Positions 9,613 to 18,079 of a DNA stretch of 64,000 bases are shown piece after piece. A program made the position numbers and the translations under genes. Under the pieces are notes generated by a model. That model was not told where the DNA came from, searched no databases, and saw nothing but the letters and a program-made list of their open reading frames with translations. Positions within the stretch are counted from its first letter, which is position 1. The number at the start of each line of letters is the position of its first letter. The stretch is taken from positions 1,765,100 to 1,829,099 of the forward strand of contig NZ_CM001841.1 of assembly GCF_000365305.1 (NCBI RefSeq), read 5' to 3'. This DNA is from Dickeya dianthicola NCPPB 453. Lineage in GTDB: Bacteria; Pseudomonadota; Gammaproteobacteria; Enterobacterales; Enterobacteriaceae.

Positions 9613-9684
9613 TTCTATATGCAACCAGGGCACTATATGCAACCAGGACACTATGTACAATCAGGACACTATGTACAACCAGGA
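9613..9684. repeat. Four tandem 18-bp repeats in the rhtA leader
   Basis: Consensus unit CACTATGTACAACCAGGA, most divergent copy at 9613-9630, then 9631-9648, 9649-9666 and 9667-9684. The array begins 16 bases upstream of the rhtA start codon. An 18-bp unit keeps frame, and the minus strand can read through as repeated VHSVLV-type units, but I see no evidence that this is translated. Confidence 0.95.
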
Positions 9685-10021
9685 CAAGCAGGCAATAAAT
9701 GAACAAATTATTCGGGGTTAGTTTACGCTTGTTGACCTTAATTTACTCTTCATTTGAAAATCTTTTTTTTGATATAAATTTAGTTTGAAAATTAATCAAA
9801 AAATTAAGAAAACGCGGTGTCGACACCGGGTAATTCATTTATTTTTCAATACAAGCCTGAACTTTATTTATTGTTTAAAATCAATTATATGAATTGAAAA
9901 TGAAATGAGTTGTTACATGTTTGACCTCCTTGAAAAATAATAACCAGGCGGCATGTGCCCTAATTTTTTGTTATATTTACCTCGCTTAAATCTTCTTTCG
10001 TAAGATAATTCGAGGCATTTT

Positions 10022-10534
10022 ATGAAAAAAATCGCGTGTCTTTCCGCTTTGGCTTGTGTTCTGGCTGTAAGCGCGGGTACTGCAGTGGCTGGCGAAAGCA
10101 CTGTATCTCTTGGTTATGCTCAGGGCGACGCTCAGAGCGTGCAGAACAAACTGCCGGGTTTCAACCTGAAATACCGTTACGAATTCGACAACCAGTTTGG
10201 CGTGGTGGGTTCTTTCACCTACTTGCAGGACAGCCAGACCGATAGCGGCGTTTACAACAAAGCGCAGTACTACGGTTTCAGCGCCGGCCCGTCTTTCCGC
10301 TTCAATGACTGGGCGAGCATTTACGGCCTGGTTGGCGTGAGCGCGGCTAAGTTCACCGCCAACAACACCGACGGTTCTTCCAACAACAGCACCAGCGATG
10401 CTGGTTTTGTCTACGGCGCCGGTTTGCAGTTCAACCCGGTTCAGAACGTCGCCTTTGATGTGGGTTACGAGCAGAGCCGCGTTCGCAGCGTTGACGTGGG
10501 CAGTTGGAACGTGGGCGTAGGCTACCGTTTCTAA
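10022..10534 (+). CDS. ompX: Outer membrane protein OmpX
   Basis: 170 residues with a signal peptide (MKKIACLSALACVLAVSAG, cut after AVA). The mature part is an eight-stranded Ail/OmpX-type barrel with alternating aromatic strands, ending in the usual terminal phenylalanine (VGVGYRF). E. coli OmpX is 171 residues and also next to rhtA. Such proteins affect adhesion, serum and envelope stress traits. The upstream 9685-10021 stretch is AT-rich and gene-free and should hold its promoter. Confidence 0.95.
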   Translation: MKKIACLSALACVLAVSAGTAVAGESTVSLGYAQGDAQSVQNKLPGFNLKYRYEFDNQFGVVGSFTYLQDSQTDSGVYNKAQYYGFSAGPSFRFNDWASIYGLVGVSAAKFTANNTDGSSNNSTSDAGFVYGAGLQFNPVQNVAFDVGYEQSRVRSVDVGSWNVGVGYRF

Positions 10535-10577
10535 TCGCACCATACGCTTCACGCACGGCGTGAAAAAATGCGTTCTG

Positions 10578-10607
10578 AAAAATCCGCCCGGACGGGCGGA
10601 TTTTTTT
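10578..10607. terminator. Bidirectional terminator between ompX and the MarR gene
   Basis: Stem AATCCGCCCG (10581-10590) / CGGGCGGATT (10593-10602) flanked by A-run and T-run, so it can serve both convergent genes. Confidence 0.9.
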
Positions 10608-11100
10608 ATGGCTGCGGCAAGCCCGCCAGCAGTTTTTTAAGCAACAAGTTGAGTTGTTGCTGTTCGTCGTCGCTCAATGACGTCAGCGCCTGCCGCTCAT
10701 TGTCGGTATGTAACGTCACCAACGCATCCATCAGTTCCCGCCCTTGTTCCGTCAGCGTCACCAGCGTGCCGCGGCGATCCCGCGGGTTGATCTGACGTGC
10801 CACCCACTGCGCTTGTTCCAGTCTGTCGATGCGGTTGGTCATGCCGCCTGACGAAACCATCAGCGCCTCGTACAACTGCGTGGGCGTCAGTGCATAGGGC
10901 GCGCCGCTGCGCCGCAATGTCGCCAGCACGTCAAATTCGCCGGGACGCAGACCGAAACGGGCGAACAGCGGATTGAGGTGATCCCGTTCAAGCCGCAACG
11001 TGGCTTCGAACAGCCGGCCTACTACCTGCATCGGGAACGGGTCAAGATCCGGTCGTTCCCGTTGCCATTGTTCATAAGCGTTATCTGCACGATCTGTCAT
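10606..11100 (-). CDS. MarR-family transcriptional regulator
   Basis: About 164 residues with a winged helix-turn-helix (residues ~40-120 from this start): LRPGEFDVLATLRRSG, then ALTPTQLYEALMVSSGGMTNRIDRLE as recognition helix, then the wing NPRDRRGTLVTLTEQG. It is divergent from the MFS gene, with a palindrome between them, so it probably represses that transporter in response to a small ligand. An in-frame ATG at 11118 also exists, but that extension is created by an 18-bp tandem duplication, so I prefer 11100; neither has a strong ribosome site. Confidence 0.85.
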   Translation of the reverse strand: MTDRADNAYEQWQRERPDLDPFPMQVVGRLFEATLRLERDHLNPLFARFGLRPGEFDVLATLRRSGAPYALTPTQLYEALMVSSGGMTNRIDRLEQAQWVARQINPRDRRGTLVTLTEQGRELMDALVTLHTDNERQALTSLSDDEQQQLNLLLKKLLAGLPQP

Positions 11101-11134
11101 AAGTATAATTTCTGCCATAAGTATAATTTATCTT
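11099..11134. repeat. 18-bp duplication at the MarR gene start
   Basis: ATAAGTATAATT occurs at 11099-11110 and again 18 bases later at 11117-11128. The second copy brings an additional in-frame ATG, so the regulator has two candidate starts. Confidence 0.8.
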
Positions 11135-11145
11135 GACGTTAAGAT
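11130..11145. promoter_or_regulatory. Palindromic operator, probable MarR-type binding site
   Basis: ATCTTGACGTTAAGAT is a 16-bp near-perfect palindrome (ATCTT.ACGT.AAGAT) between the divergent MarR and MFS genes. Its placement close to both starts fits autorepression and control of the exporter. This is inference from position and symmetry. Confidence 0.65.
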
Positions 11146-11215
11146 TCTTTTTGTGAAGATATTCTACGGGCAACACCGGTCGTTGCTCAAGCATCCGGGA
11201 GTTATAAGGAACGTT

Positions 11216-12397
11216 ATGTCATATGCAATTCGTGCAAAGTCACTGTGTTTTGTCGTTATTACCGTCATGTTGCTGGGGCTGAATCTTCGGCCGGTACTGG
11301 CGGGCGTAGGGCCGTTGCTGTCGCGGATTCAGGCGGCGACCGGCATGGGGGATACGCAGGCCGGCCTGTTGACCACCCTGCCGGTGTTCGCTATGGGAAT
11401 TTGCGCGTTGTATGGCGGCTGGCTGCAGTCCCGACTGGGAGAATATCGCGGCATCGGCATAGGTATTGTCGGCATTGCGGTCGCCTGTCTGTTGCGTTGT
11501 TGGCTAACCGGTACGACTGGGCTACTGCTGACCGCCGCGCTGGCCGGTATCGGCATTGCGTTGATTCAGGCGCTGATGCCATCATTTTTGCGGCGCAGCT
11601 TCAGCCGGCAAAGCAGCCGCCTTATGGGGCTGTATACCACCGCCATCATGGCCGGCGCGGCGCTGGCGGCGGCCAGTGTCTCGCCGTTGGCGGACATCAT
11701 GGATTGGGACGGTGCGCTGGCGATATGGGGCGTACTGGCGACGCTGGCGACGCTGGCCTGGCTGATCACGGTGTCGCTGAGTCCGATGCCGGATACCGCG
11801 CTGCGCGCCGGGTCAATGTCTGCGTCGCCGCGGAGCCGGGCCTGGGCGCTGATGATCTTTTTCGGCATCGGCACCGCCGCGTATACCCTGGTGTTGGCCT
11901 GGCTGCCGCCGTATTACACCCAGCTTGGCTGGAGCCCCGCCCACAGCGGGTTATTGCTGGGCGGGCTGACGCTGACCGAAGTGGTGGCCGGGTTGCTGGT
12001 GTCGTTGTTGATTAACCGGTTTCCGGACCGGCGCTATCTGCTGCTGCCGGTGTTGTTGCTGTTGCTGCTGGGGATGACCGGCCTGATACTGGCGCCGCAG
12101 ACGCTGGTATTGCCGATCATGATTGCGCTGGGGCTGGGCATCGGCGCGTTGTTTCCGCTGTCGCTGATTATCGCGTTGGATCAGGTGGACGACCCGCGTC
12201 AGGCCAGCGCGCTGATGGGTTTTGTGCAAGGAGGCGGTTATCTGATCGCCAGCCTGATGCCGCTGCTGGCAGGCGTTATCCGGCAGTACACCAGCGGCCT
12301 GGGGCAGGCGTGGCTTATCATGGCGGCGGGGGTGGTGGTGCTGATTCTGATGGCGCTGCGTTTCGCGCCGCGCCATCCGGTTCCGGCGTCGGCCTAA
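11216..12397 (+). CDS. MFS transporter of the CynX/NimT family
   Basis: 393 residues, about 12 membrane segments. The opening LLGLNLRPVLAGVGPLL and the later PSFLRRSF fit the CynX/NimT (cyanate/nitroimidazole) branch of the major facilitator superfamily. The start at 11216 is chosen because AAGGA precedes it; an upstream GTG (11153) only extends into non-conserved sequence over the regulator's leader. Substrate cannot be told from the sequence. Control by the divergent MarR protein is likely. Its 3' end overlaps the convergent LysR gene by 4 bases. Confidence 0.85.
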   Translation: MSYAIRAKSLCFVVITVMLLGLNLRPVLAGVGPLLSRIQAATGMGDTQAGLLTTLPVFAMGICALYGGWLQSRLGEYRGIGIGIVGIAVACLLRCWLTGTTGLLLTAALAGIGIALIQALMPSFLRRSFSRQSSRLMGLYTTAIMAGAALAAASVSPLADIMDWDGALAIWGVLATLATLAWLITVSLSPMPDTALRAGSMSASPRSRAWALMIFFGIGTAAYTLVLAWLPPYYTQLGWSPAHSGLLLGGLTLTEVVAGLLVSLLINRFPDRRYLLLPVLLLLLLGMTGLILAPQTLVLPIMIALGLGIGALFPLSLIIALDQVDDPRQASALMGFVQGGGYLIASLMPLLAGVIRQYTSGLGQAWLIMAAGVVVLILMALRFAPRHPVPASA

Positions 12398-13308
12398 CGG
12401 CGTGAAAACGCCAACTGCGGCGTCAGGAACAGGTTGCGGAAGTACTCCCGAACCGCCTGCATCGCCGGGGTAAACTCGGCGTCATGATACCAGGCCAGCC
12501 CGACGCTCATCGGATGAACCCAGTCTTTCAGCGATCGGGTTTCGATACGCCGCCCCTCAAGCGACCAGGGGCGATACACCAGATCGGACAAAATCGCCAC
12601 GCCCAATCCATTCGCCACCATGCTGCGCACCGCCTCTACTGAACTGGTGCGCAGCATCACCTTCGGGCGATGCCCGCTCAATTCCCAATAGCGCATGGCG
12701 CTGTGATCCGCCTCATCCACCGTTAGCATGATAAAGGGCTCGTCGGCGACATCCGCCAGGCTCACCTCCGGTTTGTCGCACAAAGGATGACGGCTGGGCA
12801 GCCATAGCCGACGCTCTGAATTAAACAGCGGTTCCGCGGTAATTTCCGGGTGAGTGATGTTGGCGGTCAGCACCAGCGATAAGTCCAGAGAACGGTCCAG
12901 CAAGCCTTGTTCGATATCCTGTCGCTCGCGTTCGTTGAGGTGAATAGCCACATGAGGAAAGCCGTATGACAGCCGTTGCAGATGAAACGGCAGAAAATAG
13001 CCCATCACCGTATAGCTGGCGGCCATGTTAAGCGAGCCGGCGATGCGGTTGTCGGTCAACGGAATATGCATGGCGTCATCGACGCTGCGCAGCACGGCGT
13101 AGGCGTGATTAAGGAAATAGCTGCCGTTTTCGGTCAGCGTCATGCCGTGTACCGAGCGTAGGAACAGCGGTTTTCCCAGCAGGTGCTCCAGTTCCTGAAT
13201 CGCCGTCGTCACCGCCGACTGCGAAATATTGAGATGAATCGCCGCTTGTGAGATCTGCCCCGTTTCTGCAGTGGCGATGAAGTAGCGGATCTGACGCAAT
13301 GTCACCAT
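12394..13308 (-). CDS. LysR-family regulator of the 5-oxoproline-type operon
   Basis: 304 residues with the standard N-terminal LysR helix-turn-helix (residues 1-60: LRQIRYFIATAETGQISQAA, then SQSAVTTAIQELE) and a ligand-binding half from ~90 on. It is divergent from pxpA, and an inverted repeat lies between the two genes. The obvious prediction is that it activates the pxpA operon in response to 5-oxoproline or a related acid. That is inference from gene order. Confidence 0.9.
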   Translation of the reverse strand: MVTLRQIRYFIATAETGQISQAAIHLNISQSAVTTAIQELEHLLGKPLFLRSVHGMTLTENGSYFLNHAYAVLRSVDDAMHIPLTDNRIAGSLNMAASYTVMGYFLPFHLQRLSYGFPHVAIHLNERERQDIEQGLLDRSLDLSLVLTANITHPEITAEPLFNSERRLWLPSRHPLCDKPEVSLADVADEPFIMLTVDEADHSAMRYWELSGHRPKVMLRTSSVEAVRSMVANGLGVAILSDLVYRPWSLEGRRIETRSLKDWVHPMSVGLAWYHDAEFTPAMQAVREYFRNLFLTPQLAFSRR

Positions 13309-13338
13309 AACCAGTTCCTTTATCAGTGAGCGTTCTGT

Positions 13339-13364
13339 TTTTCAGATAGTGAATGTTCTGAAAA
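13339..13364. promoter_or_regulatory. Inverted repeat between the LysR gene and pxpA
   Basis: TTTTCAGA (13339-13346) and TCTGAAAA (13357-13364), perfect 8-bp arms with a 10-base spacer. It lies 30 bases from the LysR start and 73 from pxpA, a typical place for a LysR recognition site. Confidence 0.55.
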
Positions 13365-13436
13365 TACGTCTTTCCGAATGGAAAATTGTGGCTCTATATT
13401 ATTTTTAAACAAAGTCATCACAAATAAGAAATAATT

Positions 13437-14219
13437 ATGAAATATGAAATCGATCTGAATTCCGATATGGGCGAAAACTTCGGCCCCTGGAAAATAGGTG
13501 ATGACGTCGACCAGGAGATTATGTCTTATATCAGTTCCGCCAATATTGCCGCCGGATTTCACGCCGGTGATCCTACAACGATACGGCAGACGATTGAATG
13601 GGCCAGCGATTATGGCGTTGCGGTCGGCGCGCATCCCGGATTCCGCGATCTGGTTGGTTTTGGCCGGCGGCATATTCATAGCCAGCCGCAGGAAGTGGTG
13701 AATGACATTCTGTATCAGCTCGGGGCGCTGCGGGAATTTACCCGGCTATATCAATTACCGTTGCAGCACGTCAAACCGCATGGCGCGCTTTATATGCATC
13801 TGGCGCGTGATCAACCGTCCGCGCAGCTGTTTGTGGAAACCTTGCACCGGCTGGACCCGGAGTTACGGCTGTTTTGCCTGCACGGGTCATGGGCCTGGCA
13901 GGAGGCTAAAAAACTGCAACATCCTGTTATTTGTGAATTTTATGGCGACAGAGAGTACGACGCCAGCGGCTCGATTGTCTTTGCCCGTCGGGTTGGCGAG
14001 CTGGACCCGGCGCGTGTGGCGGCGAAAGTGGTGCGCGCCTGTGTGGAAGGCAACGTGACGACGGTCGATGGCGAAGACATTCACGTCGAGTTTGAGTCGA
14101 TTTGTATTCACAGCGATACGCCCGGCGCGCTGGCATTAATTAAAACGACCCGGGAAGCGTTGAATAACGCCAATATTCGCGTGCGTTCGCCATTGCGCAA
14201 TAGTGTTAATTATCGGTAA
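13437..14219 (+). CDS. pxpA: 5-oxoprolinase subunit A (LamB/YcsF family)
   Basis: 260 residues with the family start [14 protein letters not shown], then [14 protein letters not shown] and [17 protein letters not shown], and the KPHGALYMH motif near residue 120. PxpA works with PxpB and PxpC to open 5-oxoproline (pyroglutamate) to glutamate using ATP; all three are in this operon. First gene of the operon, with only a weak ribosome site in an AT-rich leader. Confidence 0.9.
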   Translation: MKYEIDLNSDMGENFGPWKIGDDVDQEIMSYISSANIAAGFHAGDPTTIRQTIEWASDYGVAVGAHPGFRDLVGFGRRHIHSQPQEVVNDILYQLGALREFTRLYQLPLQHVKPHGALYMHLARDQPSAQLFVETLHRLDPELRLFCLHGSWAWQEAKKLQHPVICEFYGDREYDASGSIVFARRVGELDPARVAAKVVRACVEGNVTTVDGEDIHVEFESICIHSDTPGALALIKTTREALNNANIRVRSPLRNSVNYR

Positions 14220-14248
14220 TTGATAAATAATTACAAGGAATTAAATTA

Positions 14249-14497
14249 ATGAAAACATACGAAGTTTGCTCTCCTTTACCGGGTATTTTTTATCGTCAGC
14301 CCGCACCGGACGCCCCCGCGTTTATTGAAGAAAATACCCCGGTTACCGCGAATAGCGTTATTGGGCTGGTCGAGGTGATGAAACAGTTCAGTGAAATTTA
14401 TGCCGAGCAGGCCGGCGAATTGATGTCGTTCTGTGTGAATAGCGGCGATGCGCTGGAACCGGGTCAGGTCATCGCCATCATAAAAATCGATGGATAA
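14249..14497 (+). CDS. Biotin carboxyl carrier-like protein (AccB-like)
   Basis: 82 residues, essentially a single biotinyl/lipoyl domain: SPLPGIFYRQP at the start, the biotin hairpin VEVMKQ with acceptor Lys45, and AGELMSFCVNSGDALEPGQV after it. The motif is VMKQ rather than the usual AMKM. It is much shorter than housekeeping AccB (no N-terminal Pro/Ala linker), so it belongs to the operon-specific carriers found near pxp and urea amidolyase-type genes. It probably serves the carboxylase encoded next. Confidence 0.85.
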   Translation: MKTYEVCSPLPGIFYRQPAPDAPAFIEENTPVTANSVIGLVEVMKQFSEIYAEQAGELMSFCVNSGDALEPGQVIAIIKIDG

Positions 14498-14517
14498 CGC
14501 TAAAACCTATCCTAATA

Positions 14518-14555
14518 GCTTAATCAATACGTCACAGCTGAATTAATACGTCATC
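14518..14555. repeat. Tandem pair of 19-bp repeats in the leader of the carboxylase gene
   Basis: AGCTTAATCAATACGTCAC (14518-14536) is followed directly by AGCTGAATTAATACGTCAT (14537-14555), 16 of 19 identical. The copies lie between the carrier stop and the GGGGGAGAGG ribosome site of the carboxylase gene. Confidence 0.8.
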
Positions 14556-14571
14556 AGGGGGAGAGGCGAAA

Positions 14572-15957
14572 ATGCGTCAGCCGATCAGAAAATTGCTTAT
14601 CGCCAACCGGGGGGAAATTGCCGTTCGCATTATCCATGCCGCCCGCAGTCTGGGGATTGCCACGGTGGCCGCCTGTAGCGAGGCCGATGTCGATTCGCTG
14701 CCCGCGCGTCTGGCGGATGAAACGGTACTGTTGGGGCCGGCGCGCGCCGACCAGAGTTACCTGAATCAGGCGGCGTTGTTGCAAGCCGCCAGCGACAGCG
14801 GGGCGGATGCGGTGCATCCGGGATACGGTTTTCTGTCCGAGAATGCCGCATTCGCCGAGGCGGTGGAGCAGGCCGGGCTGGTGTTCGTCGGCCCGACGGC
14901 GCAAACCATCCGCATGATGGGCGACAAAGCCGCGGCGCGGCGCACCGCGCAGGCCGCCGGGGTGCCGGTGGTGCCCGGTTCCGGGGTGTTATCGTCGCTG
15001 GACGCGGCGTTACAGGCCGCCGCAGAGATAGGCTATCCGCTGTTGGTCAAGGCATCGGCCGGCGGCGGCGGGCGCGGTATCCGGGTGGTCAACCATGAGG
15101 ATGACCTGAAACGCGAGTTTCCGATCGCCCAGAGCGAGGCGAGAGCCGCATTCGGCTGTGGCGATGTTTATCTGGAGTTGTTTATTCGCCATGCCCGCCA
15201 TATCGAGGTGCAAATTCTGGGCGACGGCGAGCGGGCGGTACATTTGTATGAGCGCGAATGCTCGTTGCAACGCCGGCGCCAGAAAGTATTCGAAGAAGCG
15301 CCGTCGCCGGCGTTGACGCCGGCACAGCGCGAGGCGTTGTGCGACAGCGCCCTGCAACTGGCGCAACAGTTGCGCTACCGCAGCGCCGGTACGCTGGAAT
15401 ACCTGTTCGATGCCGAGCGGGAACAGTTCTATTTCATCGAAATGAACACACGCATTCAGGTTGAACATCCGGTCACGGAGCGGGTTACCGGCGTCGATCT
15501 GGTGCAGTGGATGCTGCGTATCGCCGGCGGCGAACCGCTCAGCCTGCGTCAGGAGGCGATCGGTCTGCACGGTCATGCCTGTGAGATGCGCATCAACGCG
15601 GAAGATCCGGCGCGCAATTTCTTCCCTTGTCCCGGCGTGGTGGGCACGCTGACGTGGCCGCAAGGCCCCGGTATCCGTATCGACAGCCATCTGTTTAGCG
15701 GTTACCGCATCCCACCGTATTACGATTCCCTGCTGGCGAAACTGGTGGTGTCGGGGGCGGACCGTACGCAGGCGCTGGCCCGCGCCGAACAGGCGCTGCG
15801 CCAGTTGCACATCGGCGGTGTGACCACGACGCAGTCGCTGCACCAGTGGCTGCTGGCTGACCCCCGGCTGCGGGCCGGGCGCTTTGATACCACCTCGCTG
15901 GAAAGCTGGCTACAGACGCGGGAAGCCGAAACGCTGCCGCTGACGAAGGAGGCCTGA
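14572..15957 (+). CDS. Biotin carboxylase (AccC-like)
   Basis: 461 residues with the full biotin carboxylase plan: N-terminal Rossmann domain (KLLIANRGEIAVRI), ATP-grasp domain with the glycine-rich loop KASAGGGGRGI (~residues 160-170), the FIEMNTRIQVEHPVTE catalytic stretch (~285-300), and a C-terminal lobe. It carboxylates biotin on the small carrier encoded upstream. A partner carboxyltransferase is not obvious unless the PxpB/PxpC pair, which resembles the allophanate-hydrolase/urea-carboxylase region, plays that role. The stop is one base from the pxpB start. Confidence 0.88.
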   Translation: MRQPIRKLLIANRGEIAVRIIHAARSLGIATVAACSEADVDSLPARLADETVLLGPARADQSYLNQAALLQAASDSGADAVHPGYGFLSENAAFAEAVEQAGLVFVGPTAQTIRMMGDKAAARRTAQAAGVPVVPGSGVLSSLDAALQAAAEIGYPLLVKASAGGGGRGIRVVNHEDDLKREFPIAQSEARAAFGCGDVYLELFIRHARHIEVQILGDGERAVHLYERECSLQRRRQKVFEEAPSPALTPAQREALCDSALQLAQQLRYRSAGTLEYLFDAEREQFYFIEMNTRIQVEHPVTERVTGVDLVQWMLRIAGGEPLSLRQEAIGLHGHACEMRINAEDPARNFFPCPGVVGTLTWPQGPGIRIDSHLFSGYRIPPYYDSLLAKLVVSGADRTQALARAEQALRQLHIGGVTTTQSLHQWLLADPRLRAGRFDTTSLESWLQTREAETLPLTKEA

Positions 15958-15958
15958 G

Positions 15959-16843
15959 ATGACGTTTCCCGCAATACGTTACACCTTTGGCGGTGATGAG
16001 CACCTGTTTGCCGAGATTGATGAGGCGATGTCGCTGGGCGCGTTTTTCCGCGGGCTGGCGATGACCCGTGCGCTGGAACAGCAGGCGCTGCCCGGCGTGC
16101 TGGATATTTGTCTCGCCAATGCGTCCTTTCAGGTGCGTTTCAATCCGGATGTTATCGCGCCGCTGGCGTTGCTGGAGACGGTACGACGTACCGAACAGCA
16201 GGCGCAGGCGATGACGGTGCTCGATACGCGCATCATCGAAATTCCGGTGCTGTACAACGACCCCTGGACCCACGACACCCTGATGCGGTTTCGCGATCGC
16301 CATCAGGACCCGGCGGCCACCGACCTGGAGTATGCCGCGCGCATCAACGGTTATCCGGATGTGGCGGCGTTCATTGCGGCGCACAGCGGCACGCCGTGGT
16401 TCGTATCGATGGTGGGATTCGTGGCGGGTTTGCCGTTTATGTTTCAGATGGTGGAGCAGGCGCAGCAGCTTCAGGTGCCGAAATACCTGCGCCCGCGCAC
16501 CGACACCCCCAAACTGTCGCTGGGGCACGGCGGTTGTTTCGGCTGCATTTACTCGGTGCGGGGGGCGGGCGGCTACCAGCTGTTTGGCGTCACCCCAGCG
16601 CCGATTTACGACCCGGAACAGCGGCTGGATTACCTGCAATCGTCGATGGTGTTTTTCCGCGCCGGCGACATCGTGCAGTTCAAACCTGTCGATCTGGCGC
16701 GCTATGAGCAGGACGTCCAGGCGGTTGAAGCCGGTCGCTTCAGCCTGCGCATTCGCCCGGTAACGTTTGAACTGGATAAGTTCCTCGCCGACCCGGCCGG
16801 CTATAAACACTATCTTCAGGGGGTGCTGTATGCAGAGTCGTAG
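15959..16843 (+). CDS. pxpB: 5-oxoprolinase subunit B (KipI-like)
   Basis: 294 residues of the KipI/allophanate hydrolase subunit 1 family. Visible family stretches are IPVLYNDPWTHD (normally PVCYG..), AYSGTPW-like HSGTPWFVSMVGFVAGLPFM, and the C-terminal GVTPAPIYDPEQ region. It is somewhat longer than the usual ~220-240 residues. It pairs with PxpC. The start codon lies one base after the carboxylase stop and just after AAGGAGG, and its end overlaps pxpC by 14 bases, so the three are translationally coupled. Confidence 0.85.
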   Translation: MTFPAIRYTFGGDEHLFAEIDEAMSLGAFFRGLAMTRALEQQALPGVLDICLANASFQVRFNPDVIAPLALLETVRRTEQQAQAMTVLDTRIIEIPVLYNDPWTHDTLMRFRDRHQDPAATDLEYAARINGYPDVAAFIAAHSGTPWFVSMVGFVAGLPFMFQMVEQAQQLQVPKYLRPRTDTPKLSLGHGGCFGCIYSVRGAGGYQLFGVTPAPIYDPEQRLDYLQSSMVFFRAGDIVQFKPVDLARYEQDVQAVEAGRFSLRIRPVTFELDKFLADPAGYKHYLQGVLYAES

Positions 16844-17852
16844 TGTGCAGATATCGAGCGTGCAGATATCGAGTGTGCGGATCAATGTCATCCGGCCGGG
16901 GCTGTCGACGTCAGTACAGGATGGCGGGCGCGAAGGCTATTACCACCTCGGCATTCCACCGTCCGGCGGGCTGGATCAGTATTCGCTGCGGCTGGCGAAT
17001 GTGCTGGTGGGTAATCCGGCGCAGGCGGCGGTACTGGAAATGACGTTGCTGGGGCCGGAATTGCAGTTTGAGGGCGATGCGCTGGTGGCGGTGTGCGGCG
17101 CACGCATGTCGCCGCTGCTGGATGGCGAACCGATGCCGATGGATACCAGTTTTGCGGTACGCGCCGGTCAGGTGTTGCGGTTTACGCCGACGACGGCCGG
17201 GTGTCGCGCCTATCTGGCGGTGGCGGGCGGCATCGCGGTGCCGGAGGTGCTGGACAGCCGCTCGACCTATACGCTCGGCGCGCTGGGCGGGTATCAGGGG
17301 CGCCGACTGGCCGCCAATGATGCGCTGCCGGTCGGCGTACCGTTGCGCCACGCCAGACCGGGTGTGACCGTACCGGCTGACTGTCTCCAGCCGCTGGATA
17401 AGACCGTGACGCTGCGCATGGTGACCGGGCTGTACATCCACCGCTTGACCCCGGCGGCGGTCGAACAGTTTTTTGCCGATGACTGGCGGGTCGGTACGGA
17501 AGCCGACCGCATCGGCTACCGGCTCAAAGGCGGGACGCCGCTGGCGTTTGAGCCGCGCACGCCGCCGTTCGGCGCCGGCTCGGACCCGTCCAACATTGTG
17601 GATGCCTGCTACCCCATAGGATCGGTGCAGGTGCCGGGCGGTCTGGAGCCGATCATTCTGCTGCGCGATGCGGTGTCCGGCGGCGGTTACATGACGCTGG
17701 GGACGGTTATCAGCAGCGATCTGGACATCATCGGGCAACTGCAACCTCATTACGCCGTTCGTTTTGCGCCGGTATCGTTGGAGGAGGCGCTGGCCGCCCG
17801 GCAGCATTATCGCCGCCGTCTCGAACGGCTGACGCAGTTGTTAACGAACTGA
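16830..17852 (+). CDS. pxpC: 5-oxoprolinase subunit C (KipA-like)
   Basis: 340 residues of the KipA/allophanate hydrolase subunit 2 family: RPGLSTSVQDGGREGYYHLGI and PPSGGLDQYSLRLANVLVGN near the start, then LEMTLLGPELQFEG, and the C-terminal VSGGGYMTLGTVISSDL. The start at 16830 overlaps the pxpB end. The first ~20 residues contain a threefold 5-residue repeat (SVQIS/SVQIS/SVRIN) encoded by a 15-bp tandem duplication, so the N-terminus is longer than usual. Confidence 0.88.
   Translation: MQSRSVQISSVQISSVRINVIRPGLSTSVQDGGREGYYHLGIPPSGGLDQYSLRLANVLVGNPAQAAVLEMTLLGPELQFEGDALVAVCGARMSPLLDGEPMPMDTSFAVRAGQVLRFTPTTAGCRAYLAVAGGIAVPEVLDSRSTYTLGALGGYQGRRLAANDALPVGVPLRHARPGVTVPADCLQPLDKTVTLRMVTGLYIHRLTPAAVEQFFADDWRVGTEADRIGYRLKGGTPLAFEPRTPPFGAGSDPSNIVDACYPIGSVQVPGGLEPIILLRDAVSGGGYMTLGTVISSDLDIIGQLQPHYAVRFAPVSLEEALAARQHYRRRLERLTQLLTN
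16842..16886. repeat. Three tandem 15-bp repeats at the pxpC N-terminus
   Basis: Units AGTGTGCAGATATCG (16842-16856), AGCGTGCAGATATCG (16857-16871) and the more diverged AGTGTGCGGATCAAT (16872-16886). The in-frame unit adds SVQIS repeats to PxpC and overlaps the pxpB stop. Confidence 0.95.
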
Positions 17853-17878
17853 TGTTAGCGAAATGATGTTAGCGCACT
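17851..17878. repeat. 14-bp tandem duplication at the pxpC stop codon
   Basis: GATGTTAGCGAAAT (17851-17864) then GATGTTAGCGCACT (17865-17878). The first copy begins inside the pxpC stop codon (TGA at 17850-17852). Confidence 0.85.
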
Positions 17879-18079
17879 GATTTCAGACGGTCCCGCCGAT
17901 TTTCCCTGCGCCAACACCAGGAACGGCAACGGCGGCGGGACATCGTCTGACATACCGGACTCCGTAAGCGACCGTGTGGCTTGTGCCGCGGCGGCGGGCG
18001 GGTTCGGCCATAACGCATATCGCCATGTCGTATGACGCAGGCGGCATGTCATTAAATACGGGTCTGTGGAGGGGTTGCG

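Noticed and set aside
9167..9706. Open frame reading through the rhtA leader repeats
   Set aside because: It overlaps rhtA out of frame; repeated VHSVLV units come from the 18-bp array and the rest is low-complexity shadow sequence.
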